Positions 18,421-26,120 of a stretch of 64,000 bases of DNA are shown here, in pieces. The position numbers were made by a program, and so were the translations under genes. Each line of letters starts with the position of its first letter. Position 1 is the first letter of the stretch. The notes under the pieces are model-generated. The model searched no databases and was not told where the DNA came from. It saw only the letters and a program-made list of their open reading frames with translations. The stretch covers positions 1 through 64,000 of the forward strand of contig UQSX01000002.1 in NCBI GenBank assembly GCA_900543715.1, in the 5' to 3' direction. Source of the stretch: an uncultured Blautia sp. Its GTDB lineage: Bacteria > Bacillota > Clostridia > Lachnospirales > Lachnospiraceae.

Positions 18421-19365
18421 ATGAGAAAATACGCAATAAGACGATTTATACAATTAATCCCGATTCTCCTGGGCATTACCCTGCTGTCCTTCATTCTGAC
18501 GAATATAGGTACTACAGACGTGATCGATACCATGGAAAGCAATCAGGGCGTGGTCATGTCAGAAGAAGAAAAAGATCAGCTCCGCCAGGAGATGGGCCTG
18601 GACAAGCCTCTGGCTCAGCAGTATGTTATCTGGCTGGGTAATGTACTGAGAGGAGATATGGGAGAATCTTTTGTATCCGGGAAAGATGTATTCGACACAT
18701 TTATATCAAAACTTCCGGCGACGATCTACCTGACGGTCACGTCCATCTTTCTGACCGTATTAATCTCTATACCGCTGGGAATCCTGTCAGCAGTAAAACA
18801 AAATAAATTTCTGGATTATCTGATACGGTTTTTGAGTTTCATCGGGAATTCCCTGCCGAACTTTTTTGTGTCTCTGCTGCTGATCTATTTCTTTTCCCTG
18901 AAGTTGAAGCTCCTTCCTGTAATGGGAAATAACAGCGGATGGAAAAGCATTATCCTTCCAACCCTGACTCTTGCCATAGCCATGTCCTCCAAATATACCC
19001 GGCAGGTAAGAGCCACGGTTCTGGAAGAATTGAACAAGGACTATGTGCAGGGCGCCAGAGCACGGGGAATCCGTGAGAATAAGATATTGACTTTCAGTGT
19101 GCTGAAAGCCTCCATGCTCACTATCGTTACCCTGCTGGCCCTGTCCATCGGATCCCTTCTGGGAGGAACGGCCATTGTAGAATCCATCTTTATGTGGGAC
19201 GGGGTGGGGAAAATGGCGGTAGACGCCATCACCATGAGGGATTATCCCATCATACAGGCATACGTGATCTGGATGGCGGTCATTTATGTGGTAATGAATC
19301 TGATCACAGATCTGATCTATCATTATCTTGATCCAAGGATCCGTCTGGGACAGGAGGAGGCATAG
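18421..19365 (+). CDS. ABC importer permease (DppB/NikB family), second importer
   Basis: 314 residues, about six membrane segments. EKDQLRQEMGLDKPLAQQYV (about residues 50-70) is the typical extracytoplasmic region, and the coupling loop is in NKDYVQGARARGIRE. GGTGGTAAAGA precedes the ATG at 18421. First gene after promoter D and the start of a chain of six closely spaced genes. Confidence 0.9.
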   Translation: MRKYAIRRFIQLIPILLGITLLSFILTNIGTTDVIDTMESNQGVVMSEEEKDQLRQEMGLDKPLAQQYVIWLGNVLRGDMGESFVSGKDVFDTFISKLPATIYLTVTSIFLTVLISIPLGILSAVKQNKFLDYLIRFLSFIGNSLPNFFVSLLLIYFFSLKLKLLPVMGNNSGWKSIILPTLTLAIAMSSKYTRQVRATVLEELNKDYVQGARARGIRENKILTFSVLKASMLTIVTLLALSIGSLLGGTAIVESIFMWDGVGKMAVDAITMRDYPIIQAYVIWMAVIYVVMNLITDLIYHYLDPRIRLGQEEA

Positions 19366-20231
19366 TGGAAGAAAAGAAGATTACTGTAAGAAAACAGAAA
19401 ATAAAAAAAAACTATACAAAGATAAAACTGGCCGTTTACGGCGCATTGACTCTTCTGCTCATTCTGGTGGCAGTCTTTGCGCCTTATATAACGCCCTATG
19501 ATCCTTATGAACAGGACCTTGGCAATGCCCTTCTGGCTCCCTGCAGGGAATATCTGCTGGGGACAGACCGGTACGGAAGAGATATGCTCTCCAGGGTGAT
19601 CATGGGAGCCAGATCCTCTATTTCTTCAGCGGTGCTTCTGGTGGTGATCATCACAGTTGCAGGAAGCATCGTGGGGATTCTCTGCGGCTACTGCCAGGGA
19701 AAGCTGGATTCCTTTCTCATGCGTCTCTCAGATATTTTCCTGGCCTTTCCGGGAATGGTCTTTGCCATTGCCGCAGCCAGTGTCATGAGCGGAGGCATCA
19801 TGAACGCCGTAGCAGCCCTGGCCTTTGTATCCTGGCCAAAATATGCAAGGATTGCCAGAAGTCAGGTGCTGACTATAAAGAATGCGCCCTATATTTCGGC
19901 GGCCCGGCTGGCAGGTTCCGGGACAGGGAAGATCATCTTAAAACATATTGTCCCCAATATCGCCGGTCCGGTGATCGTAACGGCGGTTCTGGATATCGGG
20001 ACCATGATGATGGAAATCGCCGGACTGTCGTTTCTGGGTCTGGGAGCTACGCCGCCTACTGCAGAGTGGGGTTCCATGATGAGCAATGGAAGAAGTATGC
20101 TCCAGACGTCTCCATGGGTGATCCTGGCTCCCGGCTGCGCTATTTTTCTTACGGTTATGGTCTTTAACCTTCTGGGAGATACCGTAAGGGATATATTAGA
20201 TCCCAGACAGAGCAGGAGGAACAGATCATGA
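19365..20231 (+). CDS. ABC importer permease (DppC/NikC family), second importer
   Basis: 288 residues from a GTG that overlaps the preceding stop by one base, after AGGAGGAGG. It has the LGTDRYGRDMLSRVI motif after the first membrane helix and the coupling loop RSQVLTIKNAPYISAARLAG. It is closer to ordinary Dpp/Opp permeases than the first-importer equivalent. Confidence 0.9.
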   Translation: MEEKKITVRKQKIKKNYTKIKLAVYGALTLLLILVAVFAPYITPYDPYEQDLGNALLAPCREYLLGTDRYGRDMLSRVIMGARSSISSAVLLVVIITVAGSIVGILCGYCQGKLDSFLMRLSDIFLAFPGMVFAIAAASVMSGGIMNAVAALAFVSWPKYARIARSQVLTIKNAPYISAARLAGSGTGKIILKHIVPNIAGPVIVTAVLDIGTMMMEIAGLSFLGLGATPPTAEWGSMMSNGRSMLQTSPWVILAPGCAIFLTVMVFNLLGDTVRDILDPRQSRRNRS

Positions 20232-21013
20232 CACAGCCATTATTAGATATGCAGCATGTAGACATCAGTTACGGAGGAAAGCCGGTAGTCCAGGATCTGT
20301 CTCTTCAGATGGCACCAGGAGAGATCCTTGGAATAGTAGGAGAATCCGGCAGCGGAAAAAGCACGGTGCTCAAGGCGGCTATGGGGCTGCTGGAAAACTC
20401 CGGAGCCGTGACCAGAGGCGACATTTACTATAAAGGACAGAATGTCACCGACAGCAGAGAAAATGAACTCCGAAAGCTCCGGGGACCTGAAATGGGCATG
20501 ATTTTTCAGAACACAGGGGCCTCCATGTGCCCGATCCGGACCATTGAGGACCAGCTTTATGAAAGTGTTCTGGAACATGAAAAGATCAGCCGTAAAGAGA
20601 TTAAAGAAAGGGCCCTGAAATTATTTGAGACTATGCGTCTTACAGACGGAGAAAGAATCCTGAAAAGTTATCCCTTTGAACTGTCAGGGGGAATGAATCA
20701 GAGAGTGGGGATCATGATGGCCATGGTGCCAAATCCCCGGCTTCTGTTGGCCGATGAGCCTACCAGCGCCTTGGACGTTACTGTCCAGGCCCAGGTGGTG
20801 AAAGAGATGATGAAAATGCGGGAGATCTATGGGACAGCCATTGCCATTGTTACCCATAACATCGGCGTTGTAGAATATATGGCGGATAAAGTGGCTGTCA
20901 TGTATCAGGGAAAGCTGGTAGAATACGGCAGGAAAGAAGACGTGATCCGCCATCCCCGGGAACCCTATACCAGGAAGCTTATCGGTGCGGTTCCCCGGTT
21001 GGACAGAGGATAA
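20228..21013 (+). CDS. ABC importer ATPase (NikD type), second importer
   Basis: 261 residues, start ATG overlapping the preceding stop by four bases. Walker A GESGSGKST, signature LSGGMNQRVGIMMAM and Walker B LLLADEPTSALD are intact. As in the first importer the signature is LSGGMN(R/Q)R, a feature of the NikD-like subgroup. It lacks the long Cys-rich C-terminal tail of its counterpart. Confidence 0.9.
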   Translation: MTQPLLDMQHVDISYGGKPVVQDLSLQMAPGEILGIVGESGSGKSTVLKAAMGLLENSGAVTRGDIYYKGQNVTDSRENELRKLRGPEMGMIFQNTGASMCPIRTIEDQLYESVLEHEKISRKEIKERALKLFETMRLTDGERILKSYPFELSGGMNQRVGIMMAMVPNPRLLLADEPTSALDVTVQAQVVKEMMKMREIYGTAIAIVTHNIGVVEYMADKVAVMYQGKLVEYGRKEDVIRHPREPYTRKLIGAVPRLDRG

Positions 21014-21017
21014 AGCT

Positions 21018-21773
21018 ATGGAAAAATTATTGGAAGTAACGAATCTGAAAAAAACATTTTATAAGAATAAAACGCCCTTTACAGCAGTAAATGAGATCAG
21101 CTTTACTTTGAACAGAGGCGAATGTCTGGGGCTTGTAGGAGAAAGCGGATGCGGAAAAAGTACTGCAGCAAAGATGATCACCCGGCTTTTGGAGCCGGAC
21201 AGCGGCAGTATCCGTCTGGACGGAGAGGAAATCCTGGGACAGAAAGGGAAAAAGAAAAAAGAGCTGTATACAAAGATGCAGATGATTTTCCAGATTCCCC
21301 AGGATTCCTTTGATCCCCGCTGTACTTTGGGAGACGGGATCATGGAGAGCATGCGCAATCACGGCATGAAACGGAAAGATGCCAGAAAAAGGATGTATGA
21401 GCTTCTGGAACTGGCAGAACTGGACAAAAGTTTTGCTTCCAGATATCCCCATGAGGTAAGCGGCGGGCAGTGTCAGAGAGCGGCCATAGCCAGAGCTCTG
21501 GCTGTAGATCCCAGGATTCTGATCTGTGATGAGGCTACCAGCGCTTTGGACGTTACCATACAGGCCCAGATTATGGATCTGCTCAGCAGACTTCAGAGGG
21601 ATAGAGGACTGTCTATCCTTCTGATCTGTCATGACCTGGCTCTGGTGCAGAAGCTCTGCCAGAGAGTCCTGGTGATGTATAAAGGCAGTATTATAGAAAC
21701 GGGTATGACAGATGAGGTGATACGGCATCCCCGGGAAGAATATACAAAGATCCTTATAGATTCTGTATTTTAA
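21018..21773 (+). CDS. ABC importer ATPase (NikE/DppF type), second importer
   Basis: 251 residues from ATG 21018, four bases after the preceding stop. Walker A GESGCGKST, signature VSGGQCQRAAIARAL and Walker B LICDEATSALD are complete. A basic stretch GQKGKKKKELYTKMQM (about residues 75-90) precedes the Q-loop IFQIPQDSFDPR. Confidence 0.9.
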   Translation: MEKLLEVTNLKKTFYKNKTPFTAVNEISFTLNRGECLGLVGESGCGKSTAAKMITRLLEPDSGSIRLDGEEILGQKGKKKKELYTKMQMIFQIPQDSFDPRCTLGDGIMESMRNHGMKRKDARKRMYELLELAELDKSFASRYPHEVSGGQCQRAAIARALAVDPRILICDEATSALDVTIQAQIMDLLSRLQRDRGLSILLICHDLALVQKLCQRVLVMYKGSIIETGMTDEVIRHPREEYTKILIDSVF

Positions 21774-21825
21774 AGTCCCAAGTTTTGCAAAAATCAGCGG
21801 AAGGATTATCAGGAAAGGAGAAAAA

Positions 21826-23415
21826 ATGAAACCAAAAAACATATGGAAAAAGGCGTGGGGTGCTGTTCTGGCGCTGACTATGAGCGCCGGACTGCTGGCA
21901 GGCTGCGGTTCTTCCGGGGAGGAGGACAGACAGGATAGATCACAGTCTGAGTCCTCTTCAGGAGAAAAAGTTTTTTATTACGGAGACACCACTTTTAATG
22001 CGGAAAATGACGAGTCTGATGTGAACCCTCACAACGGATATTCAGGCTGGGCCTGTATCCGCTATGGCATAGGGGAAACCTTATTCCGCTATTCCGATAC
22101 CATGGAGCTGGAGCCCTGGCTGGCCACAGAATATGAGAATGTAGATGAAAATACCTGGAGGATTACCCTGAGAGACGGGGTAACGTTCACCAGCGGCAGG
22201 GAACTGGACGCCCAGGCCGTGAAGGAATGTCTGGAACATCTGGTGGAGGTTCATGAGAGAGCCAAAGGGGATCTGAAGATCCAGGAGATCACAGCAGACG
22301 GGATGACTCTGACTATCAGGACTACGGAGCCGGTACCGGCCCTGATGAATTATCTGGCGGATCCCTACGGCTGCATTATTGATATGGAAGCCGGCATTAC
22401 TGATGACGGAAACGTAGTGGGCACCGGTCCATATATTGCCACAGAAGTGGTTACAGACCAGGGACTGACTTTGGTAAAAAATGAAAATTACTGGGATGGG
22501 ATGCCGAATCTGGACACTATATATGTACAGACCATCAGTGATGGAGATACCCTTACTATGGCTCTTCAGTCAGGAGAGCTGGATGCGGCTTACGGTCTTC
22601 CTTACTCCAGTTTGTCCCTGTTCTCAGAAGAGCCCTATACGATTTCTTCTGTAGAAACCTCCAGATCTTTCTTTGCACAGATGAATTATGCCACAGAGGC
22701 TCTCCAGGATGAGAGAGTAAGAGAAGCCATTGCCTGCGGCATTGACAAAGAAAGCTTTACAGAGGTACTGATGGAAGGCAACGGCTCCGCCGCTGTAGGT
22801 CCTTTCCCGTCAAACTTTACTTTTGGGGATGATGCAGTTACCGCACCGGAATATGATCCGGACAGGGCTAAGGAACTTCTGGCGGAAGCAGGCTGGACAG
22901 ATACGGACGGAGACGGCTATGTGGACAAGGACGGAGAGAACCTGACTATTCGCTGGCTTACTTATCCCAGCCGTCAGGAACTGCCCCTTCTGGCAGAAAG
23001 CGTTCAGGCTACTCTGGGAGAGATTGGCATTGACGTTGAAGTAAACAGTACGGCAAATCATCTGGATGTTATTGAAACCGGCGAGTGGGACATCTACGCC
23101 AGCGCCTTTGTCTGCGCACCTACAGGAGATCCGGAATACTTCTTTACCACCCACTGCCTGGACTCTTCCACCCACAACAGAGGGGGATATCACAGTGACA
23201 GACTGGAAGAGCTGGAAGCCCAGATGAGCACTACTTTTGACGCAGAAGAGAGAGCTTCTCTGGCTGTGGAAATGACTCAGACGATCCTGGACGACAATGC
23301 TTTTATCTTTGCTTCCCATCTGCGGATGTCTATTGTTTCAGGAGAAGGGGTCACAGGTCTGGAGGCTCATCCCTGTGACTATTATGAGATAACCGTGGAT
23401 CTGGATAAAAATTAA
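21826..23415 (+). CDS. NikA-like substrate-binding lipoprotein, second importer
   Basis: 529 residues. Lipoprotein signal ends at LAGC (Cys about residue 26). NikA-like features are RYGIGETLFRYSDTMELEPW, WRITLRDGVTFTSG and a C terminus containing YYEITVD. A DTDGDGYVDKDGE loop (about residues 362-375) resembles a calcium-binding loop and is common in this family. Placed after the ATPases, with AAGGAGAA before the ATG. With the four genes upstream it completes a second importer. Resemblance to nickel-binding NikA proteins is the best clue to substrate, but metal specificity cannot be read from sequence alone. Confidence 0.85.
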   Translation: MKPKNIWKKAWGAVLALTMSAGLLAGCGSSGEEDRQDRSQSESSSGEKVFYYGDTTFNAENDESDVNPHNGYSGWACIRYGIGETLFRYSDTMELEPWLATEYENVDENTWRITLRDGVTFTSGRELDAQAVKECLEHLVEVHERAKGDLKIQEITADGMTLTIRTTEPVPALMNYLADPYGCIIDMEAGITDDGNVVGTGPYIATEVVTDQGLTLVKNENYWDGMPNLDTIYVQTISDGDTLTMALQSGELDAAYGLPYSSLSLFSEEPYTISSVETSRSFFAQMNYATEALQDERVREAIACGIDKESFTEVLMEGNGSAAVGPFPSNFTFGDDAVTAPEYDPDRAKELLAEAGWTDTDGDGYVDKDGENLTIRWLTYPSRQELPLLAESVQATLGEIGIDVEVNSTANHLDVIETGEWDIYASAFVCAPTGDPEYFFTTHCLDSSTHNRGGYHSDRLEELEAQMSTTFDAEERASLAVEMTQTILDDNAFIFASHLRMSIVSGEGVTGLEAHPCDYYEITVDLDKN

Positions 23416-23438
23416 AAGGAACGATCCGGCAGGACAGA

Positions 23439-23475
23439 TATCGCCGCAGGCTGCCTGAGCAGCTTTGCGGCGATA
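23439..23475 (+). other. Stable hairpin after the NikA-like gene
   Basis: TATCGCCGCA (23439-23448) and TGCGGCGATA (23466-23475) form a perfect 10-bp stem with further GCTGC/GCAG pairing inside. No T tract follows, so it more likely stabilises the upstream mRNA or lowers downstream expression than ends transcription. Confidence 0.6.
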
Positions 23476-23539
23476 AGTTTCTGATCCCGCAGGAAAGCAC
23501 AGAAATCATAGGGCTTAACGATAAAGGAGAATTGTGAGT

Positions 23540-24127
23540 ATGAATGTGAATATTGTATTATTTGACGACTATGAGACAATGGATGCCTTTGGCCCTGCCG
23601 AGGTTTTCGGAAAGCTTCCGGAGGCTTTTCATCTTCGCTATATTTCTGTATCCGGAGATGTGATAAACAGCACACAGGGAGTGAAGGTATGGACGGATTT
23701 TCTTGTCCCTGAGGAGATTGACGGGATCCTTTTGATACCGGGCGGGAAGGGGGCCAGAAGATTGCTGTGGAAAGACGAGAGATCCCTGAATCTGATCCGG
23801 AAATCAGCAGAAAATGCGGAATACTGTCTGATGGTAGGAAACGGCTCCGCCCTTCTGGCCCAGACCGGATTATTGTATCACCGGAGGATAGCAGATACCC
23901 CCATAGACACTAACTGGAACCGGATGTTTACGGCAGGGATCGAGAGGATATCCGATGCAAAGATCGTAGTTGACGGGAAATATTATTCCTGCAGAAATAC
24001 AATGACCGGAATTGACATGGCCCTGTGGGCAGCAGCAGATATCCTGGATATTGAGGCGGCAGAAAAAGCAGCAGAAGGAATAGGCTATTCCTGGAGCGAA
24101 GATCCGGAAAAAGACATTTATATTTAA
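23540..24127 (+). CDS. DJ-1/PfpI-family protein lacking the usual nucleophile Cys
   Basis: 195 residues from ATG 23540 (AAAGGAG 10 bases upstream; an in-frame GTG at 23534 is possible). Single DJ-1/PfpI domain: VNIVLFDDYETMDAFGPAEVF at the N terminus, DGILLIPGGKGAR at about residues 66-78. The nucleophile elbow reads MVGNGSALLAQTG, with Gly where active members have Cys (VCTGS). It is therefore unlikely to be a normal hydrolase or glyoxalase and may bind a ligand. It lies between the second importer and the CsoR-like repressor, probably in one operon. Confidence 0.8.
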   Translation: MNVNIVLFDDYETMDAFGPAEVFGKLPEAFHLRYISVSGDVINSTQGVKVWTDFLVPEEIDGILLIPGGKGARRLLWKDERSLNLIRKSAENAEYCLMVGNGSALLAQTGLLYHRRIADTPIDTNWNRMFTAGIERISDAKIVVDGKYYSCRNTMTGIDMALWAAADILDIEAAEKAAEGIGYSWSEDPEKDIYI

Positions 24128-24150
24128 GAAAACAGAAAGGGGCAGGCTGT

Positions 24151-24426
24151 ATGGACGGCGGGAAAGAAAAAAAGTATAATCAGGCTATGGTAAACCGGAT
24201 CGCCAGGGCAACGGGACATCTGAAGATGGTCCGTAAAATGGTGGAAGAAGGACGTGACTGCAGTGAAGTACTGATACAGCTTGCGGCAGTGAAATCTGCC
24301 ATAAACGGTATGGGAAAAGAAATTTTAAAGCTGTATATTGACCAGTGCATGGAGGAAGAAATCCGGGAGCAAGATCACTGCGGGATCCAGAAAGCCCATA
24401 AAGGAATCGACACCTTTGTAAAGTAA
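24151..24426 (+). CDS. CsoR/RcnR-family transcriptional repressor
   Basis: 91 residues, all-helical DUF156 family that forms DNA-binding oligomers released by copper, nickel/cobalt, formaldehyde or persulfide. Sensor positions can be read: Cys37, Tyr62 and Cys66. Copper-sensing CsoR has Cys-His-Cys, nickel-sensing RcnR Cys-His-His, and persulfide-sensing CstR two Cys with no His at the middle position. Here the middle His is Tyr and extra His/Cys residues lie at 23, 76, 77 and 82, so the inducer is not obvious. Relatives bind G/C-tract palindromes, which matches the five promoters in this locus. AAAGGGGC precedes the ATG. It is the natural candidate regulator of the locus. Confidence 0.85.
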   Translation: MDGGKEKKYNQAMVNRIARATGHLKMVRKMVEEGRDCSEVLIQLAAVKSAINGMGKEILKLYIDQCMEEEIREQDHCGIQKAHKGIDTFVK

Positions 24427-24430
24427 AGCT

Positions 24431-24577
24431 GGGGCTGCCCATTAAGCAAAACTGAGAATATTTATACATTTTATTGCTCAGTCTGCACTGCTTTGAGCCT
24501 ATAGTCTCAAAGCTATGCTCGACAAATTCGCATAAAATGTATAAATATTCCTGATATATGTTTAATGGGGCAGTCCC
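24431..24577. repeat. MITE-like nested palindrome
   Basis: The outer ends GGGGCTGCCCATTAA and TTTAATGGGGCAGTCCC are near-perfect inverted repeats. Inside is a perfect 19-bp inverted repeat (24456-24474 with 24532-24550), then a third stem GCTTTGAG/CTCAAAGC (24490-24513). The whole 147-bp unit is a nested palindrome with no coding potential, resembling a miniature transposable element. It begins four bases after the CsoR-like stop codon. Confidence 0.65.
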
Positions 24578-24678
24578 ATCCCCGGCATAGGGTTTTTTTG
24601 GAAGGAACGGGGAGGGAAATGAGCCGGAAAGCTTTATTTTAAGCGGTTAAAAAAGATGAAAAAATCTTTAAAAAACAA

Positions 24679-24720
24679 CCCCCGGGGCGGCTTGTATATC
24701 TGGGATTTATAGGGTATTCT
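24679..24720 (+). promoter_or_regulatory. Promoter E of the candidate metal regulon
   Basis: CCCCCGGGGCGGCTTGT (24679-24695) merges into the -35 box TTGTAT (24692-24697). A 17-base spacer and TATTCT (24715-24720) follow. No protein gene follows directly; it appears to drive a short structured RNA. Confidence 0.65.
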
Positions 24721-24726
24721 ATACTC

Positions 24727-24876
24727 ACAGTTGAAGACTGTTTCAAATAACTGAATTCACTCCATGAAGATGGAGAAGGCCGTATTGCATCCTCCGCATA
24801 TACGGCAATGTACTCATTGAATCCTAGGAAGAAAGGGAAAATCCTCCGGTGGCAGGGCTGGGTTTTTCCTTTTTTC
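24727..24876 (+). ncRNA. Candidate small RNA between promoter E and a terminator
   Basis: A promoter and a terminator bound about 150 bases. Inside are three hairpins: TTGAA/TTCAA (24731-24746), CTCCAT-GAAG-ATGGAG (about 24760-24775) and GCCGTAT/ATACGGC (about 24779-24804). The terminator stem GGAAAA (24836-24841) with TTTTCC (24864-24869) runs into six T's. An 18-codon frame at 24764-24820 (MKMEKAVLHPPHIRQCTH) has no ribosome binding site but is rich in His and ends with Cys-Thr-His, so a small peptide cannot be excluded. The RNA would respond to the same signal as the importers. Confidence 0.45.
24836..24875 (+). terminator. Terminator of the candidate small RNA
   Basis: GGAAAA and TTTTCC stem, with CC/GG pairs above it, followed by TTTTTT at 24870-24875. 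It lies just before promoter F. Confidence 0.55.
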
Positions 24877-24888
24877 TTGGGGAAATAA

Positions 24889-24930
24889 CCCCGGGGCGGG
24901 CTTGTAAACAAGGAGAAAAGAAGCTATTCT
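24889..24930 (+). promoter_or_regulatory. Promoter F of the candidate metal regulon (His-rich protein)
   Basis: CCCCGGGGCGGGCTTGT (24889-24905) merges into the -35 box TTGTAA (24902-24907). A 17-base spacer and TATTCT (24925-24930) follow. It is the closest relative of promoter E. Confidence 0.7.
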
Positions 24931-24977
24931 GTAACTGCAGGAAAAGATCAAATATGTTTCCAAGGGAGGTATATAAA

Positions 24978-25280
24978 ATGCACAAATTATATGATGAAAA
25001 CGGAAATCTGATCCCCCATGGCGCTCATGAGGAAGAGCATCATCACGAACATCATCACCATGAGGGAGAGGAGAAAAAAGACGAAAATCTGGTCCTTCTG
25101 ACCTATATGCACCAGCATAATGAACAGCATGCCGGGGAGCTGGAAGAGATGGTTCAGAAGCTGGAAGATGGAGGTTACGGAGAGGAGGCCGAAGAGATCC
25201 GGAAAGGGGTCGCTGCTTTCCGGGAAGGGAATGCACATCTTGGCCACGCCCTGGAACTGCTGAAAAGGAAAATCCAGTAA
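24978..25280 (+). CDS. Small His-rich protein, probable metal-binding/buffering
   Basis: 100 residues from ATG 24978, preceded by GGGAGG; longer frames run across the promoter and are rejected. No signal peptide, so cytoplasmic. The N-terminal third carries HEEEHHHEHHHHEGEE (about residues 20-35), a dense His/Glu cluster. More His residues (HQHNEQHAGEL, AHLGHALELL) are spaced along an otherwise amphipathic helical C-terminal domain. Composition fits a nickel or cobalt store or chaperone, as in HypB/SlyD-type His tails, but there is no GTPase or isomerase domain. It shares a promoter type with two Nik-like importers. Confidence 0.75.
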   Translation: MHKLYDENGNLIPHGAHEEEHHHEHHHHEGEEKKDENLVLLTYMHQHNEQHAGELEEMVQKLEDGGYGEEAEEIRKGVAAFREGNAHLGHALELLKRKIQ

Positions 25281-25310
25281 ACAGAATACAGAAAATTTGA
25301 AATCCGGATA

Positions 25311-25358
25311 AAAATTCCGGGGACAGGAAGAAAAATCTTTTTGTCCCCGGAATTTTTT
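25311..25358 (+). terminator. Strong terminator after the His-rich gene
   Basis: AAAATTCCGGGGACA (25311-25325) pairs perfectly with TGTCCCCGGAATTTT (25342-25356), leading into a T tract. It closes the candidate metal locus. Confidence 0.92.
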
Positions 25359-25463
25359 GCAAAAGGTATTTTCTTATCTGTAAAAAGGCATTAAAATGGT
25401 AACTGCGAATGATTTTTATAAGGAAAGAAGGGCTTTTTGAGAACTCTGAAAGGGGATAATCAT

Positions 25464-26120
25464 ATGTACCGTATATTTATCATAGAAGATGATCCGGGGA
25501 TCGCCCAGGGAATCCAGAAGCAGATGGAGTCCTGGAACCTGGAGGCCCGGTGCGCCTCGGATTTTGAGAAAATCATGGAGGAATTTCAGGACTATCGTCC
25601 TCATCTGGTCCTGCTGGATATTTCTCTGCCTTTTTACAATGGCTATTACTGGTGCCAGGAGATCCGGAAGATTTCCAAGGTGCCGGTGATCTTTATCTCT
25701 TCTGCTTCAGATAACATGAACATTGTCATGGCCATGGAGATGGGAGGGGATGACTTTATTGCCAAGCCTTTTGACCAGATGGTAATGACCGCCAAGATCC
25801 AGGCTGTGCTGAGGAGAACTTATGACTACGGAGGAGATCAGGCTTTTCTGGAACACAGAGGCGCTGTTTTGAATATGGAAGATGCTTCTTTATTATATGA
25901 AGGAGAAAAAATCGATCTGACAAAAAATGAGTACCGGATCCTTCAGACCCTTCTGGAAAATAAAGGGAAGATTGTCAGTAGAGAACGGCTTATGGAGAAG
26001 CTCTGGGAAAGCGACAGCTTTGTAGATGAAAACACCTTAAGTGTGAATGTAAACCGTCTGCGGAAAAAGCTGGAAAAGGTGGGACTTACAGATTTTATCA
26101 CCACAAAAGTAGGCATGTGA
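25464..26120 (+). CDS. OmpR-family response regulator (Bce type), C terminus shortened
   Basis: 218 residues from ATG 25464 (AAAGGGG upstream). Receiver domain has acidic EDD, phosphoacceptor Asp52 in LLDISLP and Lys in IAKPF. The winged-helix domain covers about residues 120-218. The protein ends ...FITTKVGM; the next in-frame codons are TGA then TAT CTG ATC GGA TAA. Relatives have Gly-Tyr at that point (VGxGY), so a GGA to TGA change appears to have removed the last five residues, including the end of the wing hairpin. It pairs with the kinase 25 bases downstream and probably controls the BceAB-like transporter. Confidence 0.88.
   Translation: MYRIFIIEDDPGIAQGIQKQMESWNLEARCASDFEKIMEEFQDYRPHLVLLDISLPFYNGYYWCQEIRKISKVPVIFISSASDNMNIVMAMEMGGDDFIAKPFDQMVMTAKIQAVLRRTYDYGGDQAFLEHRGAVLNMEDASLLYEGEKIDLTKNEYRILQTLLENKGKIVSRERLMEKLWESDSFVDENTLSVNVNRLRKKLEKVGLTDFITTKVGM

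Noticed and set aside
24727-24876. Possible NiCo (czcD-type) or other known riboswitch before the His-rich gene
   Set aside because: I cannot match the conserved core of any metal riboswitch I know, and the transcript ends in a terminator before the next promoter, so an independent small RNA fits better.
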